64,000 bases of DNA from Streptomyces brevispora (GCF_007829885.1 NZ_VIWW01000001.1:5952001-6016000); one strand, 5' to 3'; counted from the stretch's first letter, positions 31,784-40,785 are shown. Numbers and translations: made by a program. The notes: generated by a model not told the origin, from the letters alone.

Positions 31784-33031
31784 TCAACGGGCCGCGGTCC
31801 GCCCCGCGTACGCCACCGGGTCGGCGAGCACCTCCGTCATGACGAGTGCCGCCGCACCCCGTGCCGCATCACCCGCGACGGACGAGGCACGCAGCCGGCC
31901 GCTGCCCGGGGACCACAGCCCGGACACGACCCGGTCCGTCAGCTCCTGGTCGATGGGCGGCGACAGCCACGGCATCAGATTCCGGTAGACCCCACCGAGC
32001 ACCACGGCGTCGGGGTCCAGCAGATTCACCGCCCCGGACAGCACCCGCCCCAGCATCCGGCCCGCCCCGGCGACCGCGGCCACCGCCCGCTCGTCGCCCG
32101 CCCGGGCCCGCCGCTCCAGTTCGGCGACCCCGATGCCGCTGCCGGTCTCCTCGATACCGGCGGCCCGCAGCAGCGCCGCCTGTCCCGCGTACTGCTCCAG
32201 GCAGCCACGCGAACCGCACCGGCACTGCGGCCCCTCCGGGTCCACCACCACATGCCCGATCTCGCCGGCGAACCCGTGCGCCCCGCGCAGCAGTTCGCCG
32301 TTGATGACCAGGGCGCCGCCGACGCCGATCTCACCGGTCAGATACAGGAAGCTCCGGACCCGTTCCAGCCCGCCGAACCACAGCTCGGCCAGCGCCGCCA
32401 GATTGGCCTCGTTCTCCGAAGTCACCTTCAGTGCCTTGTGGCCGGGCCGCTCGGCACCCAGTGAGGCGGCGAACAGCTCCTGCGCCGGGACCTGGTTCCA
32501 GCCCAGGTTCGGGGCCTGGCGCACCGCGCCGCCCGAGACCAGACCGGGCAGGGCCAACGTGACACCGACGGGGAACAACTCCTGTTCACGCGCCGACTCC
32601 AGGGTGCGTGCGGCGATCCGGGCCGCCCGCGCCAGCACCTCGGCGGGCGGCGCACCCCGGTTGTCGAGGTGTTCGGTGAGCCGGACCCGTCCGGTGCCGG
32701 CCAGGTCGACGACGCACACCGACACATAGTCGATGTTGACCTCGACGCCGAGTCCGGCCGGCCCGGTGCGGGCCGTCTTGAGCGCGGTGCCGGGCCTGCC
32801 CGCCTGCCCGCTGAACGTCTTGCCGGACTCGGTGAGGAACCCGCTGTCGAGCAGCTGCTCGACGAGCGAGGACACGGCGGCCCGCGTCAGCCCGACCCGC
32901 GCGGCGACCCCGGCCCGGGTCGCCTCGCCCTCGCTCTCGTCGCGGACGGCCCGCAGTACGAGGCTGAGGTTGCTGCGCCGGACGGTGTCCTTGTCGGCCT
33001 TGGGCCCCAGCGGCGGGAGGTTGCTCTTCAT
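31784..33031 (-). CDS. ROK-family repressor, probable xylose-responsive regulator (XylR-like)
   Basis: 415 residues. An N-terminal winged helix-turn-helix (GVAARVGLTRAAVSSLVEQLLDSGFL, about 40-65) is followed by a ROK sugar-kinase-like domain. The zinc motif CRCGSRGCLEQYAG is intact, as is the sugar site ENEANLAALAE. Such fusions, encoded beside xylA/xylB, typically repress them until xylose binds. The gene converges on xylA. Its own start has only a weak ribosome site. The likely operators are the GAACAAATT repeats in the xylB-xylA gap (inference). Confidence 0.92.
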   Translation of the reverse strand: MKSNLPPLGPKADKDTVRRSNLSLVLRAVRDESEGEATRAGVAARVGLTRAAVSSLVEQLLDSGFLTESGKTFSGQAGRPGTALKTARTGPAGLGVEVNIDYVSVCVVDLAGTGRVRLTEHLDNRGAPPAEVLARAARIAARTLESAREQELFPVGVTLALPGLVSGGAVRQAPNLGWNQVPAQELFAASLGAERPGHKALKVTSENEANLAALAELWFGGLERVRSFLYLTGEIGVGGALVINGELLRGAHGFAGEIGHVVVDPEGPQCRCGSRGCLEQYAGQAALLRAAGIEETGSGIGVAELERRARAGDERAVAAVAGAGRMLGRVLSGAVNLLDPDAVVLGGVYRNLMPWLSPPIDQELTDRVVSGLWSPGSGRLRASSVAGDAARGAAALVMTEVLADPVAYAGRTAAR

Positions 33032-33128
33032 ATCGGTGCCGAGCCTATGTGATCCCGTACGTCAGTACGGTCGGGATGCGGGCACAGCGGGCCCGGCCAC
33101 GCCCCGCTCAAGAGTGGTGGCCGGTCAA

Positions 33129-33234
33129 GAGGCGTGACCGGTCGGGGGAGCGTGGCCGGGCCCGTGCGCTCAGGCCGTGGCGAGGCGTGACCGGTCGGGG
33201 GAGCGTGGCCGGGCCCGTGCGCTCAGGCCGTGGC
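33129..33234. repeat. Perfect tandem duplication of 53 bp
   Basis: 33129-33181 and 33182-33234 are identical, beginning GAGGCGTGACCGGTCGGGGG. The second copy overlaps the last codons and stop of the DUF305 gene, so the gene's end has been copied downstream. Perfect identity implies a recent event or strong slippage. Confidence 0.85.
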
Positions 33235-33867
33235 TCCGCGCTCCTTGAGCATGTCCGCCATGAGCGCGGTCTCCGACCGCTGGCCCAGCACCATGCCCGA
33301 TGCCAGGTTCCTGATCTCGGCGGTGCCCGCCGCGGTCGCGGCGGCCTGTGCCATGTCCGCACCGGCCAGGTGGTGCGCGGTCATCAGCCGCAGGAACCGC
33401 ACCTCGGCGTCCCTGCCCTTCGCCGCCCGCAACGCGTCGAGTTCGGCGTCGGTCGCCATGCCGGGCATCAGCGCCCCGTCGCCGCGCGGGGTGACGGTGT
33501 GGCCCATCCACTCCATGGGCGGGCCGGGCGAGCTCTTCGCGCGGCCCCACATCTCCAGCCAGCCCAGCATCATGCCGCGCTGGTTGGCCTGGGTGTTGAT
33601 GAGGTCGAACGCGAGCCGGCGCACCGCCACATCGGTGGTGCGGTCCCGGACGATGAACGACATCTCGACCGCCTGCTGGTGGTGGACCGCCATGTCGCGG
33701 GCGAACCCCACGTCGGCCGAGGTCTCGGCGGGAGCGGACGCCGACGCGGTCGTGGCCGGGGCCGCGGAGGGGCGTACCAGCATGAGCGCGACCAGGGCCA
33801 GCGCCAGCAGCAGCAACGCACCGCCGGCCAGCACCAGCGGGCGGGACACCCGTGTCGTGGCGGTCAC
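33223..33867 (-). CDS. DUF305-family exported protein
   Basis: 214 residues from GTG 33867, which overlaps the stop of the upstream DUF3105 gene (GTGA); another GTG lies 21 bp earlier. There is one N-terminal membrane helix (PLVLAGGALLLLALALVALMLV). The ferritin-like DUF305 repeats carry paired histidines: ARDMAVHHQQAVEMS and RLMTAHHLAGADMAQ. DUF305 proteins are often near copper or metal-handling genes, and the His pairs suggest metal binding. Coupled to DUF3105, a common actinobacterial pair. The 3' end lies in a 53-bp duplication. Confidence 0.9.
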   Translation of the reverse strand: MTATTRVSRPLVLAGGALLLLALALVALMLVRPSAAPATTASASAPAETSADVGFARDMAVHHQQAVEMSFIVRDRTTDVAVRRLAFDLINTQANQRGMMLGWLEMWGRAKSSPGPPMEWMGHTVTPRGDGALMPGMATDAELDALRAAKGRDAEVRFLRLMTAHHLAGADMAQAAATAAGTAEIRNLASGMVLGQRSETALMADMLKERGATA

Positions 33868-34514
33868 TTGGAGATCCCGCCACTGCACGCGGCGCCCGGC
33901 TCAGGGGTCTGCGGGCCCTGGACGTACTTCGTGAAGAACTGAGCCACCCGGGCATCGGCGGCGCTCTTCACGGTCAGCTGCTTTCCCCAGGCACTGAGCA
34001 TCAGCGGGGCGGCCTGGTCCTCGACGGGGCTCATCAGGGAGTAGGGGGTGGCCGAGACCCGTTCGCCGAGCTTTTTGACGTCGGCCGGCTTCGCCTCCCC
34101 GCTGTACGTGACCCAGACGGCGCCGTGCTCCAGCGAGTGGACCGCGTTCTCCTTCGGTATCGCCTCCGTGTAGACATCGGCGTCGCAGTTCATCCAGACC
34201 GGGTTGTGGTCGCCACCGACCGGCGGGTTCATCGGGTAGTCGACCTTCTTGTCGACGTGCTCCTGCGAGAGCTTGTCCCAGCTCTTCTCGCCCTGGACGG
34301 GCGAGGACTTGGCGGCCGTCTCGGCCTTGTCCTGATCGTCGGCGGCGTTCATCAGGTAGCCGCCGCCCACGACGAGGCCGGCCACGACGGCGACGGCGGC
34401 GGTGATCGTGATGATGCGGCTGCGGCGCTCGCGGGCCCGTTCCTTGCGGCGGGCCTCGTCCAGCTTGGCGCGGCGGGCGGTGGCAGGCGTGTGTTGCTTC
34501 TTGGCGGAAGCCAT
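33864..34514 (-). CDS. DUF3105-family membrane-anchored protein
   Basis: 216 residues. A basic cytoplasmic N-terminus (ARRKERARERRSR) is followed by one membrane helix (IITITAAVAVVAGLVVGGGYLM). The outer DUF3105 domain contains NPPVGGDHNPVWMNCDADVY and SLEHGAVWVTY, with conserved His and Cys. The start ATG 34514 has GAGGA 7 nt upstream; the longer open frame is not credible. Function is unknown. It is translationally coupled to DUF305. Confidence 0.88.
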   Translation of the reverse strand: MASAKKQHTPATARRAKLDEARRKERARERRSRIITITAAVAVVAGLVVGGGYLMNAADDQDKAETAAKSSPVQGEKSWDKLSQEHVDKKVDYPMNPPVGGDHNPVWMNCDADVYTEAIPKENAVHSLEHGAVWVTYSGEAKPADVKKLGERVSATPYSLMSPVEDQAAPLMLSAWGKQLTVKSAADARVAQFFTKYVQGPQTPEPGAACSGGISK

Positions 34515-34596
34515 GAGGGGTCCTCGGGTTCGGTGAGCCGGACGGTTTGCGGGCAGGTGGATGCGTCCCCGGGGGATCGGGGGACGGGTCCTGCCG

Positions 34597-35073
34597 CTAG
34601 ATCCGTTGAACCTGGAGGCGCAGATGGTCGACGTCGTCGACGGCGTCGTTGGAGGGTCCCCGGATACCGGTGGCGCCGGTGAGGGAGCCCACCGGGATGA
34701 CGACCGGGGCGGAGGGGAGCGCCGCCGGTGCGGGTGGGGCGGGCAGTACGACCGGCGTCGCGTGCTCGGACGCGACGTGGCAGGAACTCCCGATGCCCCG
34801 GTCTCCCGGAGCGTCGGCCACCACGGTCCGTGCAGCGGACACCGGAGTGAAGGACCGGGAAGCACCGGGAGCGAAGGACCGGGAGATATCGGGAGTGAAG
34901 GCCCAGGAAGTACCGAGGGAGGCGGCGCCGTGATGCGCGTCCGCCGACTTCGCGGAGGCGAGCGAACAGCACGACACCATGGCCAGCAGGACCAGCATCC
35001 AGCCGAGCACCACCGAGGCGCGGGCGCCGCGCATCCGGTCGGTCCGTTCGCTCAGCCTGTTCATCCCGGACAT
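34597..35073 (-). CDS. Hypothetical exported protein
   Basis: About 158 residues. A basic N-terminus is followed by a hydrophobic stretch ending in Cys residues (VVLGWMLVLLAMVSCCSLASA), which could be a signal or a lipobox-like segment. The rest is Pro/Ala/Ser-rich and ends in HLRLQVQRI. A simple repeat of the kind SRSFAPGASRSFTP is visible near residue 65. No ribosome site decides the start (35073, 35064 or further upstream). It is 82 bp upstream of DUF3105 on the same strand and may be its operon leader. The family is not recognised. Confidence 0.6.
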   Translation of the reverse strand: MSGMNRLSERTDRMRGARASVVLGWMLVLLAMVSCCSLASAKSADAHHGAASLGTSWAFTPDISRSFAPGASRSFTPVSAARTVVADAPGDRGIGSSCHVASEHATPVVLPAPPAPAALPSAPVVIPVGSLTGATGIRGPSNDAVDDVDHLRLQVQRI

Positions 35074-35179
35074 CGTACGTGGTGCGTGAAGTTTCAACGA
35101 GTGCGGGATGCCGGATCGGGAAGCTGTGGATGTGACCGGAGGGGGTTCCGTCGAAGGCGTGGCGGGATAGTGTGCCCCG

Positions 35180-36067
35180 GTGACAACGCACTCGAACGTA
35201 TCTGCGGGCTGGTATCCGGATCCGCACGGCGCGCCCCAGCTGCTGCGCTACTGGGACGGATCCCGGTGGACCGAGCACACCAACCCGGCAGACGGGCAGG
35301 CGCAGGCCCAGGGTCAGGCCCCCGCACAGGCGCAGATGCCGCCGCAGCAGCCGGTCCAGCAGCAGGCGGCTCCGCAGCAGCACTACCAGCAGCAGTCGGC
35401 CGCCCAGCAGCCGACCGGGGTGCCGCAGCAGGGTGTTCACCCTCAGCAGAGTGGTGCCCCGGGTGCGGGTTCGCTCTTCAATCAGCAGGTCCTGGTGGTG
35501 AACCAGAAGGCCAAGCTGATCGAGGTGACGAACGAGTACAGCGTCTTCGACCAGCACGGCAACACCGTCGGCTCGGTCGTCCAGGTCGGTCAGGGCGTGT
35601 TCCGCAAGGTCCTGCGGTTCCTCACCAGCATCGACCAGTACCTGACCCACCGTCTCGAGATCCGTGACGCCCACGGTCAGCCGCAGCTCCTGCTGACCCG
35701 CCCGGCGAAGTTCATCAAGTCCCGGGTGATCGTGCAGCGGCCGGACGGCGGACAGGTCGGCGAGATCGTCCAGCAGAACGCCATCGGCAAGATCAACTTC
35801 GCGATCATGGTCGACGGGCAGCAGGTCGGCGCGATCAAGGCCGAGAACTGGCGCGCCTGGAACTTCGCGATCGTCGACCACAACGACGCCGAGATAGCCA
35901 GGATCACCAAGACCTGGGAAGGCCTCGCGAAGACGCTGTTCACCACCGCGGACAACTACGTGCTGCAGATCCACTACCAGCTGCCCGAGCCGCTGCTGAG
36001 CCTGGTGGTCGCGACGGCGCTGACCGTGGACACCGCACTCAAGCAGGACGCCCGCGGCCTCAGCTGA
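35180..36067 (+). CDS. DUF2510 / scramblase-like (LURP-one-related) protein
   Basis: 295 residues. Residues 8-45 are a DUF2510 motif (AGWYPDPHGAPQLLRYWDGSRWTEHT). A Gln-rich linker (about 45-100, many QQ pairs) follows, then a C-terminal beta-barrel of the phospholipid scramblase/LURP-one superfamily (NQKAKLIEVTNEYSVFDQHGNTVGSV onward). No signal is seen. Such proteins are widespread in actinomycetes with no fixed role. GTG 35180 is the start. The gene ends at a perfect 21-bp hairpin. Confidence 0.87.
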   Translation: MTTHSNVSAGWYPDPHGAPQLLRYWDGSRWTEHTNPADGQAQAQGQAPAQAQMPPQQPVQQQAAPQQHYQQQSAAQQPTGVPQQGVHPQQSGAPGAGSLFNQQVLVVNQKAKLIEVTNEYSVFDQHGNTVGSVVQVGQGVFRKVLRFLTSIDQYLTHRLEIRDAHGQPQLLLTRPAKFIKSRVIVQRPDGGQVGEIVQQNAIGKINFAIMVDGQQVGAIKAENWRAWNFAIVDHNDAEIARITKTWEGLAKTLFTTADNYVLQIHYQLPEPLLSLVVATALTVDTALKQDARGLS

Positions 36068-36085
36068 GCCCAGGCGCCGCGCACG

Positions 36086-36135
36086 AAACCGCCCGTGCCC
36101 CCTCACGCCATGGTGTGAGGGGGCACGGGCGGTTT
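36086..36135. terminator. Very strong terminator after the scramblase-like gene
   Basis: A perfect 21-bp stem (36086-36106 with 36115-36135) closes an 8-nt loop, 18 bp past the stop. The arms start AAACC and end GGTTT, so the T/A tails work in both directions. Confidence 0.9.
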
Positions 36136-36342
36136 GGCGGCGTACTCAGCCCGCCGCAACGTCCTTCTCCCTCCGGCCTGCCATCGGGCGGTCCCAGTTT
36201 GGCGAACACCGCCGCGAGGATCGCCGCGGCCAGTGCCCCGGCAGCCACTCCGCTGCCGAAGACCGTCCGGACCCACACCGACAGCCCCGCGGTTTTTGAG
36301 CGTCCGACCAGCTCTTGGACGTGGCTGGATGGCATCCCGTGG

Positions 36343-37122
36343 CTACCGAGCGTCCAACCGTGCCTGCCCGTCCGTCCGGTGAATGCCGAACACGGCACCC
36401 TGCGGGTCCCGGATCACGGCGATCCGAAGCCCCTGCGGGATGCTCGTGGGCGGCATCAGCAGCTCGCCGCCGTTCCCCTGCGCCGTGGCGGCCGTCGCGT
36501 CGACGTCCGTGACGACGAAGTACGGCAGCCAGTGCGGCGGCGCCTCGGGCGGGAACTTCTCGCCCATCGTCAGTACACCGCCGAAGTCCGCCCCGTCGAT
36601 GCCCCACTGCGGGTACGTCTCCGAGGCGCTGACCGTCCAGCCGAGGACGGCGGGGTAGAAGGCGAGCGCCGGTTCGGTCGCGCGGGTGACGAGCTCGGCC
36701 CAGCCCAGTGCGCCCGGAGCGTTGAACAGGTCGGCGCCCGCGAACGCGCGGCCCTGCCACAGCGAGAACAACGCCCCGGACGGGTCCGCGACCACGGCGA
36801 ACCTGCCCTGGTCGAAGATGTCCATCGGGCCGACCCGCACCGAACCGCCCGCCGCCGTCACCTTCGCGGCCAACGCGTCCGCGTCCTCGGTGGCGAAGGA
36901 GACCGTCCAGGCCGGCGGCTGCCCCGGCTGGTAGACGGGGCTGAGCGCGGCGACGCGGGCCTCCCCGAGGTGCGCCACGGTGTAGCCGCCCGCTTCCTCG
37001 CGAGGATCGGTCTCGCACTTCCAGCCGAAGAGCGCCGCGTAGAACTGCTTGGCCGCCCGGACGTCGGAGGTGCTCAGCTCGATCCAGCAGGGACCACCGG
37101 GCACCGGTGCGGTGAGCTTCAT
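36343..37122 (-). CDS. VOC-superfamily protein (two glyoxalase-like domains)
   Basis: 259 residues made of two vicinal-oxygen-chelate modules (about 10-130 and 140-255). The first begins GGPCWIELSTSDVRAAKQFYAALFGWK and the second GALGWAELVTRATEPALAFYPAVLGW. This two-module form is common among actinobacterial hydroxylase or resistance-like proteins. The reaction is unknown. ATG 37122 has GGAGG 6 nt upstream, which fixes the start; the very long open frame reaching over the FUSC gene is a shadow. Confidence 0.9.
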   Translation of the reverse strand: MKLTAPVPGGPCWIELSTSDVRAAKQFYAALFGWKCETDPREEAGGYTVAHLGEARVAALSPVYQPGQPPAWTVSFATEDADALAAKVTAAGGSVRVGPMDIFDQGRFAVVADPSGALFSLWQGRAFAGADLFNAPGALGWAELVTRATEPALAFYPAVLGWTVSASETYPQWGIDGADFGGVLTMGEKFPPEAPPHWLPYFVVTDVDATAATAQGNGGELLMPPTSIPQGLRIAVIRDPQGAVFGIHRTDGQARLDAR

Positions 37123-37194
37123 TCGATTCCTCCGTGCATCTGGCGGTCCGGGCGTCTCTCCTGCGTATGCGAACGCTATGGCCGTGCGCGGCGG

Positions 37195-37260
37195 CGGGCC
37201 ATCGGGACGGAGATCTCGATCGATGTGTTTTATATGTGTAATATCTGCTAATATATTTAG
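37195..37260. promoter_or_regulatory. A/T-rich divergent promoter before the FUSC gene
   Basis: An unusually A/T-rich run (TTTTATATGTGTAATATCTG at 37219-37238, then CTAATATATTTAG). It contains the direct repeat TAATAT and the palindrome AATATATT, immediately before the GTG start at 37261. A MarR-type regulator is encoded in the same operon, so this is its likely operator. The mRNA leader must be very short or absent. Confidence 0.5.
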
Positions 37261-38973
37261 GTGAGTGATACAACTACGCGTTCCCGTCGGTGGCCTTCCG
37301 TCCGAAGGCTCCCGCTGACAGGCCCGCTGCGCCTGGTCCGGCCCTCGGACATGTGGCTCAAACCGGCGTCCAGCGTGGTGGTGGCCACGGCGATACCGAA
37401 CCTGGTGCTGTTCTCCATCGACCGCCTCGACCTCGTGATGTACACGATGGCCGGTTCGCTCTGTGCGCTGTACGGCCACAGCCTGCCGTACGCGCGACGC
37501 GCCCGGACCGTCGTCGGGGTCGTCCTCGGGATGTTCGCCGGACTGGCGGTATCCCTGGTCACGGCCTCGCTGACCGATTCGGCCGCCGTCCTGATCGCTG
37601 TCGGCGCGCTTCTCGCCGCCGGGCAGAAACTGCTCTGCGACGCCACCCGGATCGGGCCCCCCGGACCGCTGATCCTCACGTTCGTCAGCTCCGCCGCCGT
37701 GTTCTCCCCGCAGCAGCTCGGCCAGGTGCCCGGTCACCTCGCCCTCACCCTCGGCGCGGGTGCCGTCTCCTGGCTGGTCACCGTCGCCGGTCCCGCGCTG
37801 ATCCACCGCGAAGGACCCGAGCGCCTTGCGACGGCCCGCGCCCTGAACACCGCCGCGGCCTACGCCGACGAGCCCGGCGACCGCACCCGGCGCGCCGCGG
37901 TCGCCGCCGTGCACGCGGCCTGGCAGACCCTTCTCGCCGCCGGACGACCCACCCCGGTACGCCGCGCACTCGAACGCCTCGTCGTCCACGCGGAGGCCGT
38001 GCTCGCCACGGATGCGTCGGCCGCGGCCGGGGGAGTGACCGCCGCCGACCCCGCCCTGCTGCGTGACTGGGCCGCGCGGACCCGGGCCCGCGGACCGGTG
38101 CCCACCCCGCCTGCCGCCGCCGGAACGGCCGCCGAACTCTTCGGCATCGACGCCGAACGCGCCGTCCTCACCCCCACCGCCCCCGGCGAAGCCCGCCGCG
38201 CGCTGCTCCGCCGCCTTGGCCCCGGATCCCCGCTGCTGCCGGTCGCGGCCCGCGCCCTCGTCGGCTGCGCCCTGGCCGGCTACGTCTCGTCGGCCGTCGG
38301 CGTCGGCCGCCCCTACTGGGCGATCGTCACCGCCGCCTCCCTCTACCAGGCCAACATCACGCTCTCCTGGAACCGGACCCTCCAGCGCACCCTCGGCAAC
38401 CTCCTCGGTGTCCTGGTCTTCGCCGCCGTGCTCCCGGTCACCCGGACCGGCCCACTGGCCCTGATCGGCTTCTGTCTCTTCTTCAACTTCGCCGCCGAGG
38501 CCCTGATCACCCGCAACTACTGGCTCGGCTCCGTCGCCGTGACCCCGATGGCCCTGCTGGTCCTGGAGTACGCCGGCAGCCAACCGGCCGGTGAACTCAT
38601 CGGCGACCGGATCCTGGACACCGTGATCGGCGCCGCCGTCGGACTCCTCGCCGCGATGCTCGTCACCAACCGCCGCGCCACCAGCCGGGTGGAGACGGCA
38701 CTCGCCGCCACCGAACTGGCCCGCGCCCACGCCGTACAGACGCTCGCCGCACCCGGCCCCGGCCCCGCCGCCCTCGAAGCCGCCCGCCGCGGACTCACCG
38801 GATCGCTGGTCGAACTGCGCGAGGCGAACGACACGGCGGCCGGCGAATGGTGGCAGCGCGACCTGCCCCAGGAGAAGGTACTCGCCGCCGAGCGGGCCGG
38901 ACACCGTACGCTCACGGCGACAGCAACACGGCAGGGGCTGATCGTCCCGGCCCCGGAGAACGGAGCGGTGTGA
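37261..38973 (+). CDS. FUSC-family integral membrane protein (possible efflux)
   Basis: 570 residues with two blocks of about five to six hydrophobic helices (about 40-175 and 320-470) separated by a soluble region. This is the fusaric-acid-resistance/aromatic-acid exporter-like FUSC architecture. The helix block with VGRPYWAIVTAASLYQ and NRTLQRTLGNLLGVL is characteristic. It is likely to be in the cytoplasmic membrane, exporting a small acid or drug. GTG 37261 follows an A/T-rich promoter with no clear ribosome site, so it may be leaderless. Its stop overlaps the MarR start. Confidence 0.88.
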   Translation: MSDTTTRSRRWPSVRRLPLTGPLRLVRPSDMWLKPASSVVVATAIPNLVLFSIDRLDLVMYTMAGSLCALYGHSLPYARRARTVVGVVLGMFAGLAVSLVTASLTDSAAVLIAVGALLAAGQKLLCDATRIGPPGPLILTFVSSAAVFSPQQLGQVPGHLALTLGAGAVSWLVTVAGPALIHREGPERLATARALNTAAAYADEPGDRTRRAAVAAVHAAWQTLLAAGRPTPVRRALERLVVHAEAVLATDASAAAGGVTAADPALLRDWAARTRARGPVPTPPAAAGTAAELFGIDAERAVLTPTAPGEARRALLRRLGPGSPLLPVAARALVGCALAGYVSSAVGVGRPYWAIVTAASLYQANITLSWNRTLQRTLGNLLGVLVFAAVLPVTRTGPLALIGFCLFFNFAAEALITRNYWLGSVAVTPMALLVLEYAGSQPAGELIGDRILDTVIGAAVGLLAAMLVTNRRATSRVETALAATELARAHAVQTLAAPGPGPAALEAARRGLTGSLVELREANDTAAGEWWQRDLPQEKVLAAERAGHRTLTATATRQGLIVPAPENGAV

Positions 38974-39476
38974 CCGACGACATCGTTGCCTCGGTGGTAC
39001 GGCAGTGGCGGGCAGTGAACCCGGAGCTCGACACCGGCCCCATGGAGCTCATCGGCCGGATCAACCGCTGCTCCGCCCTGCTCCAGCAGGCCGAGGACGC
39101 CCCGCTGCGGGCGGCCGGACTGACCCGTGCCGAGTTCGACCTGCTCGGCACCGTGCGCCGAACCGACCGTGAACTCACCCCCGGTGAACTGTCCAGGGAG
39201 ACGTTCTCCTCCGGCGCGGCCGTCACCAAGCGCCTGCGGGTCCTCCAGGAGCGCGGCCTCATCGACCGCCGCAGCGACGCCCGGGACCGCAGGGTCGCGT
39301 ACGTCCGGCTCACCGACGAGGGGCGGGAGCTCGTCGACGGACTGCTGCCGCAGCAACTGGCGTACGAACGCGCGGTGCTCTCCGGCCTCGACGCGGAGTC
39401 CCGCGACCGGCTCAGCGCCCAGCTCAGCGAGCTGCTGGTCCAGCTGGAGGGACGCATCGGCGGCGCCCGCCGCTGA
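38970..39476 (+). CDS. MarR-family transcriptional regulator
   Basis: 168 residues from GTG 38970 (GTGTGA overlap with FUSC). A winged helix with LTPGELSRETFSSGAAVTKRLRVLQERGLIDR, and a wing DARDRRVAYVRLTDEG. It is translationally coupled to the exporter and most likely represses that operon until a phenolic ligand binds. This is the standard MarR logic, inferred here. Confidence 0.92.
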   Translation: MTDDIVASVVRQWRAVNPELDTGPMELIGRINRCSALLQQAEDAPLRAAGLTRAEFDLLGTVRRTDRELTPGELSRETFSSGAAVTKRLRVLQERGLIDRRSDARDRRVAYVRLTDEGRELVDGLLPQQLAYERAVLSGLDAESRDRLSAQLSELLVQLEGRIGGARR

Positions 39477-39485
39477 CCGCCCCAA

Positions 39486-39505
39486 GCGCCGCCGGTGCGC
39501 GGCGC
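39486..39505. terminator. Short bidirectional terminator between MarR and IclR genes
   Basis: GCGCCGC (39486-39492) pairs with GCGGCGC (39499-39505) around a 6-nt loop, between convergent stops. Confidence 0.5.
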
Positions 39506-39512
39506 GCCTTCG

Positions 39513-40295
39513 TCAGGAGTCGCTCGACGCGGGCGGCCGCCCGGCTGCGGAAAGCGGCGCGGCGGACCGCCGAAGCTCCTCGGCGCGGCGCACCAGCGCG
39601 GCATCGTCACCTCGATGGGCGGGCACGCAGGCCATCAGCGCGAGCCGGTCCCGCCAACTGGAACCGGCCAGCGGCACGGCGACCGTGTTCATGCCCGGCA
39701 CCGACTCGTCGCGGCCGAGCGCGTATCCGCACTCACGGATGACCGCCAGCTCCGCGAGCAGCGCCGACCGCGAGCCGAGCGCGCGCGGGCCGTCCTCGTC
39801 CAGCCGCTCCCGCGGATACAGGGCGCAGACCTGGTCCGCGGTCATCCGGGAGAGCAGCATCCTGCCGCCCGACGTGGCGTGCGCGGGGTGCGTACGGGCC
39901 GTCTCCAGCACCACCCGCACCGGGTGCGGTGACTCGCGGCCGTCGGTGACGATGATCCGGTCGCCGATGAGCGCGACGCTCTGCACGGTCTCGCCGGTGC
40001 GCCGCACCGCGTCATCCAGCACTGCACCGACCTGTTCGCGGACGGCGGTACCGAACCCGGCGGGGCGGCCCAGCCGGACGAGTTCGGGGCCGGCCGAGTA
40101 ACCGCGGCCCGAGGAGTCCCGGATCGCGAAGCCGCGCCCCTCCAGGGTGCTGAGCACACGGTGGGCGGTGGAGCGGCCGACGGCGAGCCGCACGGCCGCC
40201 TCGGAGACGGTGAGCGAGTCATGCGTCAGGAACAGCCGCATCAGGCGGAGTCCGGTGTCGAGTGACTCGATGGTGTAGCCCGCAGTCGGTCCCAT
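39513..40295 (-). CDS. IclR-family transcriptional regulator
   Basis: 260 residues. An N-terminal winged helix (LTVSEAAVRLAVGRSTAHRVLSTLEGRGFAIRD) and an IclR effector domain with HATSGGRMLLSRM and RECGYALGRDESVPGMNTVAVPL. ATG 40295 was preferred over the longer frame because the N-terminus then matches the family. No metabolic partner lies next to it, so the target is unknown. Confidence 0.9.
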   Translation of the reverse strand: MGPTAGYTIESLDTGLRLMRLFLTHDSLTVSEAAVRLAVGRSTAHRVLSTLEGRGFAIRDSSGRGYSAGPELVRLGRPAGFGTAVREQVGAVLDDAVRRTGETVQSVALIGDRIIVTDGRESPHPVRVVLETARTHPAHATSGGRMLLSRMTADQVCALYPRERLDEDGPRALGSRSALLAELAVIRECGYALGRDESVPGMNTVAVPLAGSSWRDRLALMACVPAHRGDDAALVRRAEELRRSAAPLSAAGRPPASSDS

Positions 40296-40785
40296 GGGAT
40301 GTCCGTTCCCCTGTTCGTTCGTACGGCGACCGTGCGCTCCACTCGTACGTCGGTCATGAATCCGCTCCTTTCGATCCGCTTCGATCACATGTGCCACTGT
40401 CCCGAAGCGCGGAACGGAATGGACCGCTCAGGAGCCGATTTGCTCGCCAGATGCCCCATGCACCTTACTGCTCAGGGGTATTGAGGATGCACTGATGGGT
40501 CGAGGGTCGGACTGTTCGTCCCGCAAGGCGGGACGCAGAGGGGTGATTCTTCCGAAATCTTCCTCTCCGTCACTCCCTGCACACGTTCGGAGGCGGTGCG
40601 TGCAAAACCCGCGAGTGTATTACCGCTGGAGTGCTCGCGCAGGGGGTTGGGTGAATGTGCCGAAGCACTGTTTCGATCTGGCTAAGCTCACGCGCAGTGA
40701 AGTCGAGTTGATGTGAATTCGAGTGCTTGTTCCCAACTGCCCTGTAAGTGTGTATACCTACCGAGTCAACCGCCAGAGGTTTTAG
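40296..40785. other. 490-bp gene-free region upstream of the conservon
   Basis: It separates the divergent IclR and cvnA genes. A 73-codon open frame at 40495 has poor codon usage and no ribosome site, and I do not call it. The part just before cvnA (40720-40780) is relatively A/T-rich (GTGTATACCT at 40749) and is the likely conservon promoter. CAGAGGT precedes the cvnA start. Confidence 0.5.

Noticed and set aside
36060..36398. 112-codon minus-strand frame with a hydrophobic stretch
   Set aside because: It runs through the 21-bp terminator and into the VOC gene; the helix-like stretch near 36180-36260 might be a relic, but evidence is too thin.
36343..38904. 853-codon minus-strand open frame
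   Set aside because: Only its last 259 codons are a real VOC protein with a ribosome site; the rest is the antisense shadow of the FUSC gene.
40495..40716. 73-codon frame before the conservon
   Set aside because: No ribosome site, poor codon bias and no domain; more likely leader DNA.
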